From positions 124,001 to 188,000 of the forward strand of contig NZ_JACYXZ010000005.1 of the NCBI RefSeq assembly GCF_014842875.1: a stretch of DNA of 64,000 nt. Direction: 5' to 3'. The DNA is from Nocardioides donggukensis (lineage in GTDB: Bacteria > Actinomycetota > Actinomycetes > Propionibacteriales > Nocardioidaceae). The notes under the pieces are model-generated. The model made no database searches. It was not told where the DNA came from and was given only the letters and a program-made list of their open reading frames with translations. Positions 57,951 to 64,000 of the stretch are shown piece after piece. Each line of letters starts with the position of its first letter. Positions within the stretch are counted from its first letter, which is position 1. The translations under genes were made by a program, and so were the position numbers.

Positions 57951-59083
57951 GCGCCGAGCGGGACGCGCTCCGCGAGGCCGCGCGCGAGTTCGTGCGCCGC
58001 GAGGTCGCCCCGCACCTGCAGGACTGGGAGGACGCCGGCGAGATCCCGCGGGAGCTGCACGCGGCCGCCGCGAAGCAGGGACTGCTGGGCGTCTCGTTCC
58101 CCGAGTCCGTCGGCGGGGAGGGCGGCGACCTGCTCGACTCGATGGCGATGCAGGAGGGCTTCTTCGAGGCCGGCGCCTCCAGCGGCCTGATGGCCGGGCT
58201 CTTCACCGGCGGTATCGCGCTGCCGCACCTGGCCGCCAACGGGTCGCCGGACCTGGTCGACCGGTTCGTCCGCCCGACCCTGGCCGGCGAGCTGATCGGC
58301 GCGCTCGGCGTGACCGAGCCGGGCGGCGGCTCGGACGTCGCCGGCATCACCACGACCGCCGTCCGCGACGGCGACCACTACGTCGTGAACGGCGCCAAGA
58401 CGTTCATCACCTCCGGTGCCCGCGCCGACTTCGTCACCACCGCGGTGCGCACCGGCGGCCCCGGGCACGCGGGCGTCAGCCTGCTCGTCGTCGAGAAGGG
58501 CACGCCTGGCTTCACCGTCGACCGCAGGCTGGCCAAGATGGGCTGGCACTGCTCCGACACCGCCGAGCTGTCGTACGTCGACGTGCGGGTGCCGGTGGCG
58601 AACCTGGTCGGCGAGGAGCACTCCGGGTTCGTGCAGATCGTCGAGCAGTTCGTCGTCGAGCGGCTCGCGCTGGCCGTGCACGGCTACGGGATCGCCGCCC
58701 GGTCGCTGGCCCTCGCCGCGGCGTACACGAAGGAGCGGGAGACGTTCGGCCGCCCGCTCGCCGACCGCCAGGTGGTCCGTCACCGGCTGGTCGAGATGCA
58801 CCGGCAGGTCGAGGTGGCGCGCACGTACACCCGGCACGTGGCCGAGCGGCACGTCGCCGGCGAGAGCGTCGTCGCCGAGGCCTGCCTGGCGAAGCAGACC
58901 GCCGTCGAGACCGCCGAGCACGTGTGCCACCAGGCGGTGCAGCTCTTCGGCGGCACCGGATACATGCACGGGACCGAGGTGGAGCGGCACTACCGCGACG
59001 CCCGGATCCTCGGCATCGGAGGAGGAGCGACCGAAGTGCTGACCGATCTGGCCGCCCGGCTGCTGGGGTACACCGGTGGTTGA
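57947..59083 (+). CDS. acyl-CoA dehydrogenase (citronellyl-CoA dehydrogenase-like)
   Basis: FAD enzyme of 378 residues with the full ACAD fold: ALGVTEPGGGSDVAGITTTA near residue 122, NGAKTFITSGARADF near 147, the middle-domain MGWHCSDTAELSYVDVRVP, and the C-terminal QLFGGTGYMHGTEVERHYRD. The catalytic-base region reads ILGIGGGATEV. It is co-translated with the AtuA-like gene (GTGA). Its own stop codon lies within the first copy of a palindromic repeat (GGTGGTTGAGG), so the element has defined its C-terminus. In an Atu-type pathway it would desaturate a branched isoprenoid acyl-CoA. Confidence 0.88.
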   Translation: MSAERDALREAAREFVRREVAPHLQDWEDAGEIPRELHAAAAKQGLLGVSFPESVGGEGGDLLDSMAMQEGFFEAGASSGLMAGLFTGGIALPHLAANGSPDLVDRFVRPTLAGELIGALGVTEPGGGSDVAGITTTAVRDGDHYVVNGAKTFITSGARADFVTTAVRTGGPGHAGVSLLVVEKGTPGFTVDRRLAKMGWHCSDTAELSYVDVRVPVANLVGEEHSGFVQIVEQFVVERLALAVHGYGIAARSLALAAAYTKERETFGRPLADRQVVRHRLVEMHRQVEVARTYTRHVAERHVAGESVVAEACLAKQTAVETAEHVCHQAVQLFGGTGYMHGTEVERHYRDARILGIGGGATEVLTDLAARLLGYTGG

Positions 59084-59164
59084 GGAGCGAGGAACGAGCG
59101 TCTCGAAACCACCAGCCGATGCCCCGGTGGTTGAGGAGCGAGGAACGAGCGTCTCGAAACCACC
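59075..59164 (+). repeat. two identical palindromic repeats over an acyl-CoA dehydrogenase stop / carboxylase start
   Basis: Two identical 39-base units (59075-59113 and 59126-59164) begin GGTGGTTGAGGAGCGAGG and end GTCTCGAAACCACC. They are 12 bases apart, a 51-base period of 17 codons. Confidence 0.9.
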
Positions 59165-60788
59165 CACGAACCGCGAGGCGATGCTCGCCAAGCTCGCCGA
59201 CCTCGACGCCGAGCACGCGAAGGCGGTGGCCGGCGGCGGCGAGAAGTACCTCGCGCGCCACCACGCCCGCGGCAAGCTGCTGCCGCGCGAACGGATCGAG
59301 CTGCTGGTCGACGAGGGCTCGGCGTTCCTGGAGCTGTCGCCGCTGGCCGGCTGGGGCTCGGACTTCACGGTTGGCGCGAGCGTGGTCACCGGCATCGGTG
59401 TGGTCGAGGGCGTGGAGTGCATGATCACCGCCAACGACCCGTCGGTGAAGGGCGGGGCGAGCAACCCGTGGACGGTGAAGAAGATCTTCCGGGCCTCGCA
59501 GATCGCCGAGGAGAACGGGCTGCCGACGGTCTCGCTGGTCGAGTCCGGCGGGGCGGACCTGCCGACGCAGAAGGAGATCTTCATCCCCGGCGGCAAGCTC
59601 TTCCGGGACCTGACCCGCGCCAGCGCCCGCAAGGAGCCGACGATCGCGCTGGTCTTCGGCAACTCGACCGCGGGCGGGGCGTACGTGCCCGGCATGAGCG
59701 ACTACACGGTGATGGTCAAGGAGCAGGCCAAGGTCTTCCTCGGCGGACCGCCGCTGGTGAAGATGGCGACCGGCGAGGAGTCCGACGACGAGTCGCTCGG
59801 CGGCGCGGAGATGCACGCCCGGATCTCCGGGCTGGCCGACTACCTCGCCGAGGACGAGCGGGACGCGATCCGGATCGGCCGCCGGATCGTCGCGAGGCTG
59901 AACTGGCGCAAGGCGACGCTGGTTGAGGAGGGCCGCCGCGCGACGGTGGTTGAGGAGGGCCGCCAAGGCCCGTCTCGAAACCACCTGCCGTACGCCGAGC
60001 CGGACGCCGACCCCGACGGCCTGCTCGACCTGATCCCGAGCGACCTCAAGGAGCCGTTCGACCCGCGCGAGGTGATCGCCCGGATCTGCGACGGTGTGAG
60101 CGAGACCAACGGCGCGGCGTTCGACGAGTTCAAGCCGCTCTACGGCACCTCGCTGGTCACCGGCTGGGCCAGGCTGCACGGGCACCCGATCGGCATCCTC
60201 GCCAACGCGCAGGGGGTGCTGTTCTCCGAGGAGGCGCAGAAGGCGACACAGTTCATCCAGCTCGCCAACCAGGTCGACGTACCGCTGCTGTTCCTGCACA
60301 ACACCACCGGCTACATGGTCGGCAAGGAGTACGAGCAGGGCGGGATCATCAAGCACGGCGCGCAGATGATCAACGCGGTCTCGAACTCCACCGTCCCGCA
60401 CATCAGCGTGGTCATGGGCGCCTCCTACGGCGCCGGGAACTACGGCATGAACGGCCGCGCCTTCGACCCGCGGTTCCTCTTCACCTGGCCGAGCGCGAAG
60501 TCGGCGGTGATGGGCCCGGCCCAACTGGCCGGGGTGCTCTCGATCGTGGCGCGGGCCGCGTCGGAGGCGAAGGGGAAGGCGTACGACGAGGAGGCCGACG
60601 CCGGCATGCGCGAGTTCATCGAGGCCTCGGTGGAGGAGCAGTCGCTGCCGTTCTTCCTGTCCGGGATGCTGTACGACGACGGGGTCATCGACCCGCGCGA
60701 CACCCGCACCGTCCTGGGCATCTGCCTGTCCGTCATCGACAACACCGAATTCGCGGGCACCGACCGCTTCGGTGTCTTCAGGATGTGA
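59076..60788 (+). CDS. acyl-CoA carboxylase beta subunit (carboxyltransferase) with repeat inserts
   Basis: Carboxyltransferase of up to 570 residues, methylcrotonyl/geranyl-CoA-carboxylase-like. The conserved protein begins NREAMLAKLADLDAEHAKA, followed by HHARGKLLPRERIELLVDEG. The biotin/acyl-CoA sites include SLVESGGADLPTQ, GNSTAGGAYVPGMSDYT and, in the second half, NTTGYMVGKEYEQGGIIKHG with VVMGASYGAGNYGMNGRAFD. With the GTG at 59076 the first 35 residues come from two repeat copies; the ATG at 59181 gives 535 residues without them. A further repeat-derived insert occupies about residues 282-304, in the linker between the two crotonase subdomains. Biotin is supplied by the next gene. Confidence 0.85.
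   Translation: MVEERGTSVSKPPADAPVVEERGTSVSKPPTNREAMLAKLADLDAEHAKAVAGGGEKYLARHHARGKLLPRERIELLVDEGSAFLELSPLAGWGSDFTVGASVVTGIGVVEGVECMITANDPSVKGGASNPWTVKKIFRASQIAEENGLPTVSLVESGGADLPTQKEIFIPGGKLFRDLTRASARKEPTIALVFGNSTAGGAYVPGMSDYTVMVKEQAKVFLGGPPLVKMATGEESDDESLGGAEMHARISGLADYLAEDERDAIRIGRRIVARLNWRKATLVEEGRRATVVEEGRQGPSRNHLPYAEPDADPDGLLDLIPSDLKEPFDPREVIARICDGVSETNGAAFDEFKPLYGTSLVTGWARLHGHPIGILANAQGVLFSEEAQKATQFIQLANQVDVPLLFLHNTTGYMVGKEYEQGGIIKHGAQMINAVSNSTVPHISVVMGASYGAGNYGMNGRAFDPRFLFTWPSAKSAVMGPAQLAGVLSIVARAASEAKGKAYDEEADAGMREFIEASVEEQSLPFFLSGMLYDDGVIDPRDTRTVLGICLSVIDNTEFAGTDRFGVFRM
59920..59985 (+). repeat. palindromic repeat inserted in frame within the carboxyltransferase gene
   Basis: A partial unit (59920-59944) precedes a full 41-base unit (59945-59985) that begins GGTGGTTGAGGAGGGCC and ends CGTCTCGAAACCACC. 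It is translated as LVEEGRRATVVEEGRQGPS plus a few residues. Confidence 0.9.
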
Positions 60789-62941
60789 GCGAGATGACCG
60801 ACCCGAACCCCCCGCAGGTCGAGGAGGGCCGTGAGCCCCCGATGGTTGACGAGGGCCGCGAGCCCCCGGTGGTTGAGGAGGGCCGTCAAGGCCCGTCTCG
60901 AAACCACCCCATCACCCGCCTCCTCGTCGCCAACCGCGGCGAGATCGCCCGCCGGGTCTTCGCGACCTGCCGGCGCCTGGGCATCGAGACCGTCGCCGTG
61001 CACTCCGACGCGGACGCCGGTCTGCCGTTCGTTCGCGAGGCCGACGTCGCGGTCCGGCTGCCCGGCAGCACGCCCGCGGAGACGTACCTGCGGATCGACC
61101 TGGTGCTCGACGCCGCCCGCCGTACCGGCGCGGACGCGGTCCACCCGGGCTACGGCTTCCTGTCCGAGAACGCCGACTTCGCCCGGGCGGTGCTGGACGC
61201 CGGCCTGACCTGGGTGGGGCCGGCGCCGGAGTCGATCGAGCGGATGGGCTCGAAGGTGGCCGCCAAGGAGCTGATGGAGGCCGCCGGGGTGCCGGTGCTG
61301 GGGAACCTGGCGGTGGGGGCCCTTCGAGACGGCTCATCCCTCGCCTCCTCAGGGAGCGGCGACGGCTCGTCCCTCGCCTCCTCAGGGAGCGAAGCGACCG
61401 AGGACGACCTGCCGCTGCTGGTGAAGGCCTCGGCGGGCGGCGGTGGCCGCGGCATGCGGATCGTCCGGTCGCTGGCCGACCTGCCCGGCGAGATCGAGAA
61501 GGCGCAGGCCGAGGCGGAGTCCGCGTTCGGCGACGGCACCGTCTTCGTCGAGCCGTTCGTCGAGCACGGCCGGCACGTCGAGGTGCAGGTCGTCGGCCAC
61601 GCCGACGGCGTCCTCGTGCTGGGGGAGCGGGACTGCTCGATCCAGCGGCGACACCAGAAGGTGGTCGAGGAGGCGCCCGCGCCCTCCCTGCCCGAGGGCA
61701 CCCGGGCGGCGCTGCACGAGGCGGCCCGCGCGGCCGCGGCGGCGATCGACTACCGCGGCGCCGGGACGGTGGAGTTCCTCTACGACGCCGAGGCCGACCG
61801 GTTCTTCTTCCTGGAGATGAACACCCGGCTCCAGGTCGAGCACCCGGTCACCGAGGCGGTCTTCGGCGTCGACCTGGTCGAGGTCCAGCTCCAGGTCGCC
61901 GAGGGCCGGGCGGTCGGTCCGACGAGTCGGCACCGGGCGTCGTCGGCCGCCCATCCGGAGGGGCACGCGGTCGAGGTGCGGCTCTACGCCGAGGACCCGG
62001 CCGCCGGCTTCCAGCCGCAGAGCGGCCGCCTCGCCAGCTTCACCGTGCCGGGGGTGAGCGTGGAGTTCGGTCCGCTGGCCGGCCCGGGCCTGCGGCTGGA
62101 CTCCGGCTTCGAGGCCGGCAGCGAGGTCGGCACCCACTACGACGCGATGCTGGCCAAGGTGGTCTCCTGGGCGCCCACCCGCGAGGACGCCCTGCGACGG
62201 CTGGCCGGGGCGCTGGCCAGGGCGCGGATCCACGGCCTGGTCACGAACCGCGACCTGCTGGTCGAGGTGCTGCGGCACGAGGACTTCGTGGCGGGCCGGG
62301 TCTCGACCGACTTCCTGGAGCGCAGCGGCGTGCTCGAGGCGGGCGGGAAGGCCGACCACCGAGACGCCACCGTGGCCGCCGCGCTGGCGCTGGCCGAGCA
62401 CACCCGGGCTCGCCGCACCGTGCAGCGCGGCATCCCGGTGGCGTGGCGCAACGTGGTCAGCCAGCCCCAGGTCACCCGCTTCGCCGTCGGCGAGGAGGAG
62501 GTCGAGGTCTCCTGGCTGGGCGGTCGCGACGGCTACGCGGTCGACGGTCTGGTCGTGATCGCGGCGAGCACCGACCGGGTGGTGCTGGAGGCGGACGGCG
62601 TGCGGACGGCGTACGACGTGGTGCTCGACGGCGGCGACGTCCACGTGGACTCGGCCGCGGGGCACCTGTCGCTGCGGGCGCTGCCGCGGTTCACCGACCC
62701 GGCCGAGGCGGTGGCCAGCGGCTCCCTGCTGGCGCCGATGCCGGGCACGGTGGTCCGGGTCGAGGTGGAGGCCGGCGCCCGGGTCGAGGCGGGGCAGACG
62801 GTCCTCGTGCTCGAGGCGATGAAGATGCAGCACACCGTGACCGCGCCGACGGCCGGCGTGGTCACCCAGCTCGATGTCACACCCGGCACGCAGGTCGCGT
62901 CCGGCGAGGTTCTGGCAGTCGTTGAAGGAGAAGCAGGATGA
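60785..62941 (+). CDS. acyl-CoA carboxylase alpha subunit (biotin carboxylase + BCCP) with repeat inserts
   Basis: Biotin-carrying subunit of 718 residues that carboxylates biotin with bicarbonate and ATP. The biotin carboxylase domain starts at ITRLLVANRGEIARRVF near residue 45 and includes HPGYGFLSENADF, the ATP-grasp LLVKASAGGGGRGMR near 209, and FLEMNTRLQVEHPVTE. The C-terminal biotinyl domain has EAMKMQH with Lys680. Residues 11-42 derive from three palindromic-repeat units between the start codon and the domain. Residues 180-204 come from a second element inside the domain. The start is the GTG at 60785, overlapping the beta-subunit stop, or the ATG at 60794. Confidence 0.87.
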   Translation: MSEMTDPNPPQVEEGREPPMVDEGREPPVVEEGRQGPSRNHPITRLLVANRGEIARRVFATCRRLGIETVAVHSDADAGLPFVREADVAVRLPGSTPAETYLRIDLVLDAARRTGADAVHPGYGFLSENADFARAVLDAGLTWVGPAPESIERMGSKVAAKELMEAAGVPVLGNLAVGALRDGSSLASSGSGDGSSLASSGSEATEDDLPLLVKASAGGGGRGMRIVRSLADLPGEIEKAQAEAESAFGDGTVFVEPFVEHGRHVEVQVVGHADGVLVLGERDCSIQRRHQKVVEEAPAPSLPEGTRAALHEAARAAAAAIDYRGAGTVEFLYDAEADRFFFLEMNTRLQVEHPVTEAVFGVDLVEVQLQVAEGRAVGPTSRHRASSAAHPEGHAVEVRLYAEDPAAGFQPQSGRLASFTVPGVSVEFGPLAGPGLRLDSGFEAGSEVGTHYDAMLAKVVSWAPTREDALRRLAGALARARIHGLVTNRDLLVEVLRHEDFVAGRVSTDFLERSGVLEAGGKADHRDATVAAALALAEHTRARRTVQRGIPVAWRNVVSQPQVTRFAVGEEEVEVSWLGGRDGYAVDGLVVIAASTDRVVLEADGVRTAYDVVLDGGDVHVDSAAGHLSLRALPRFTDPAEAVASGSLLAPMPGTVVRVEVEAGARVEAGQTVLVLEAMKMQHTVTAPTAGVVTQLDVTPGTQVASGEVLAVVEGEAG
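60815..60908 (+). repeat. palindromic repeat units at the N-terminus of the biotin carboxylase gene
   Basis: Two partial units (from 60815 and 60841) lead into a full 41-base unit at 60868-60908, which differs from the one at 59945 by one base. All are in frame and read as VEEGREPP-type peptide. Confidence 0.88.
61322..61395 (+). repeat. second-type repeat inserted in frame within the biotin carboxylase domain
   Basis: CTTCGAGACGG is followed by two near-identical 33-base units (starting at 61328 and 61361, with GGCTCATCCCTCGCCTCCTC in the first). They encode two copies of DGSSLASSGS between strands of the ATP-grasp lid region. Confidence 0.82.
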
Positions 62942-64000
62942 GCGAGATCGCATTCACCGAGTCCGACGAGCGGCGCGAGCTGCGCAAGCAGGTGGCCCGG
63001 CTGGCGTCGAAGTACGGCCGCGAGTACTTCACCGAGCAGGCCCGCTCCGGTGGCAAGACCACCGACCTGTGGCTGGAGATCGGCAAGAACGGCTACCTCG
63101 GGATCAACATCCCCGAGGAGTACGGCGGCGCGGGCGGCGGCATCGGCGACATCGCGGCGGTGTGCGAGGAGCTCGCGGCGCAGGGCTGCCCGCTGCTGAT
63201 GATGGTGGTCAGCCCGGCGATCTGCGGCACCGTGATCGGCCGCTTCGGCACCGAGGAGCAGAAGCGGAGGTGGCTGCCCGGGATCGCCGACGGCACCGGC
63301 ACGATGGCCTTCGCGATCACCGAGCCGGACGCGGGCACGAACTCGCACAACATCACCACCACCGCCCGTCGGGACGGTGACGAGTGGGTGCTGAACGGGC
63401 GCAAGATCTACATCTCCGGCGTCGACGAGGCCGACAACGTGCTGGTCGTGGCGCGCACCGAGGACGCGAAGACCGGCAAGCTCAAGCCGTGCCTGTTCGT
63501 GGTGCCGACGGACGCCGCGGGCTTCGAGTTCTATCCGATCCCGATGGAGATCGTCTCGCCGGAGCTGCAGTTCCAGGTGTTCATCGACGACGTCCGGCTG
63601 CCCGCCGACGCGCTGGTCGGCGACGAGGACGCCGGCCTGGTGCAGCTCTTCGCCGGGCTCAACCCGGAGCGGATCATGGCGGCGTCGTTCTCGACCGGCC
63701 TGGCCCGCTTCGCCCTCGGCGAGGCGACCGCCTACGCCAAGGAGCGCACGGTCTTCAAGGACCCGATCGGCGCCCACCAGGGCATCGCGCACCCGCTGGC
63801 GCAGTCGCACATCGAGATCGAGATGGCCCGGCTGATGACCCAGAAGGCCGCCGCCCTGCTCGACGCCGGCGACGACATGGGCGCCGGCGAGGCCGCGAAC
63901 ATGGCGAAGTACGCCGCCGCCGAGGCCGCCTGTGACGCCGCGGACCGGGCCGTGCAGACGCACGGGGGCAACGGGATCACCCAGGAGTACGGGATGGCCG
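62938..64000 (+). CDS. acyl-CoA dehydrogenase (3' end outside window)
   Basis: At least 354 residues of an ACAD are visible before the window ends. The N-terminal helices are followed by MAFAITEPDAGTNSHNITTT near residue 122, LNGRKIYISGVDEADNV near 152 and FIDDVRLPADALVGDEDAG near 217. AYAKERTVFKDPIGAHQGIA and VQTHGGNGITQEYGMA follow toward the C-terminus. It starts at ATG 62938 overlapping the alpha-subunit stop (ATGA), with GAAGGAGAA upstream. It is the second acyl-CoA dehydrogenase of the cluster, as in atu and liu operons. Only the last 25-30 residues are probably missing. Confidence 0.88.
   Translation, partial: MSEIAFTESDERRELRKQVARLASKYGREYFTEQARSGGKTTDLWLEIGKNGYLGINIPEEYGGAGGGIGDIAAVCEELAAQGCPLLMMVVSPAICGTVIGRFGTEEQKRRWLPGIADGTGTMAFAITEPDAGTNSHNITTTARRDGDEWVLNGRKIYISGVDEADNVLVVARTEDAKTGKLKPCLFVVPTDAAGFEFYPIPMEIVSPELQFQVFIDDVRLPADALVGDEDAGLVQLFAGLNPERIMAASFSTGLARFALGEATAYAKERTVFKDPIGAHQGIAHPLAQSHIEIEMARLMTQKAAALLDAGDDMGAGEAANMAKYAAAEAACDAADRAVQTHGGNGITQEYGMA

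Noticed and set aside
59920-59985. Possible frameshift or sequencing error in the carboxyltransferase gene
   Set aside because: The extra segment keeps the frame, matches repeat units elsewhere almost exactly, and conserved sequence resumes on both sides.
1-64000. tRNA, rRNA or riboswitch genes
   Set aside because: I saw no cloverleaf-like, rRNA-like or recognised riboswitch core sequence; without a covariance search a small RNA could still be missed.

Overview
The window is a densely coded, very GC-rich stretch of bacterial chromosome with frequent GTG starts and ATGA/GTGA gene overlaps. The gene set points to an actinobacterium, most like Nocardioidaceae/Nocardioides (inference only). The pointers are a DUF2332 protein, a TIGR03084/mycothiol-type DinB-fold protein, a DesA3-like desaturase with its fused ferredoxin reductase, an EthA-like monooxygenase, an alkyl-DHAP-synthase-like flavoprotein and many acyl-CoA enzymes. 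I saw no rRNA, tRNA, transposase, integrase or CRISPR array. Fifty-five protein genes are annotated; the first and last are cut by the window edges.

Layout. 0-10 kb: secreted SGNH hydrolase, large LuxR/ATPase regulator, AzlCD exporter, anchored EEP-fold hydrolase, succinate-semialdehyde-type dehydrogenase, glucose-6-phosphate dehydrogenase, DUF2332. 10-19 kb: a second LuxR/ATPase regulator, an ECF sigma factor with a SnoaL-like tail, and a divergent lipid locus (glpD and TetR facing an alkyl-DHAP-synthase-like gene and a diacylglycerol-kinase gene). 19-22 kb: mannitol-type PTS (EIIC, EIIB, EIIA) with a zinc MDR dehydrogenase. 22-31 kb: sulfotransferase, 2,4-dienoyl-CoA reductase with PadR, VOC protein, alpha-methylacyl-CoA racemase-like protein, amidotransferase, lytic transglycosylase, GDSL lipoprotein. 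31-41 kb: PucR-type regulator divergent from the ferredoxin reductase/desaturase pair, DEAD-box helicase, Baeyer-Villiger monooxygenase, CsbD, CPBP protease, GNAT, NmrA-like protein, MerR. 41-48 kb: thiolase and FadB-type beta-oxidation genes, ABC exporter, lipoprotein. 48-53 kb: acyl-CoA dehydrogenase, SDR, APH-type kinase and phosphatase in one tight operon, then a convergent SDR. 53-54.5 kb: a nuclease-like gene between two copies of a long hairpin repeat. 54.6-64 kb: TetR, TIGR03084, AtuA-like, acyl-CoA dehydrogenase, carboxylase beta and alpha subunits, acyl-CoA dehydrogenase.

The dominant theme is fatty-acid and branched acyl-CoA metabolism, with at least six candidate local regulators (TetR x2, PadR, PucR, MerR, LuxR), several next to a dyad that could be an operator. 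A minimal -10-like hexamer (TAnnnT or CAnnnT) sits 6-7 bases before many start codons, which suggests widespread leaderless transcription.

The most unusual structure is a family of short palindromic repeats (ends GGTGGTT and AACCACC) that occurs between genes at 33.7 and 42.9 kb. In the last 8 kb it lies inside, or at the ends of, three consecutive enzyme genes, always in frame, so that it is translated as extra peptide. This resembles the protein-coding palindromic elements of Rickettsia in principle, although no relationship is implied. A second point of interest is the four-gene module at 48.5-52.4 kb, which looks like a split bacterial counterpart of the kinase plus acyl-CoA-dehydrogenase proteins ACAD10/ACAD11.
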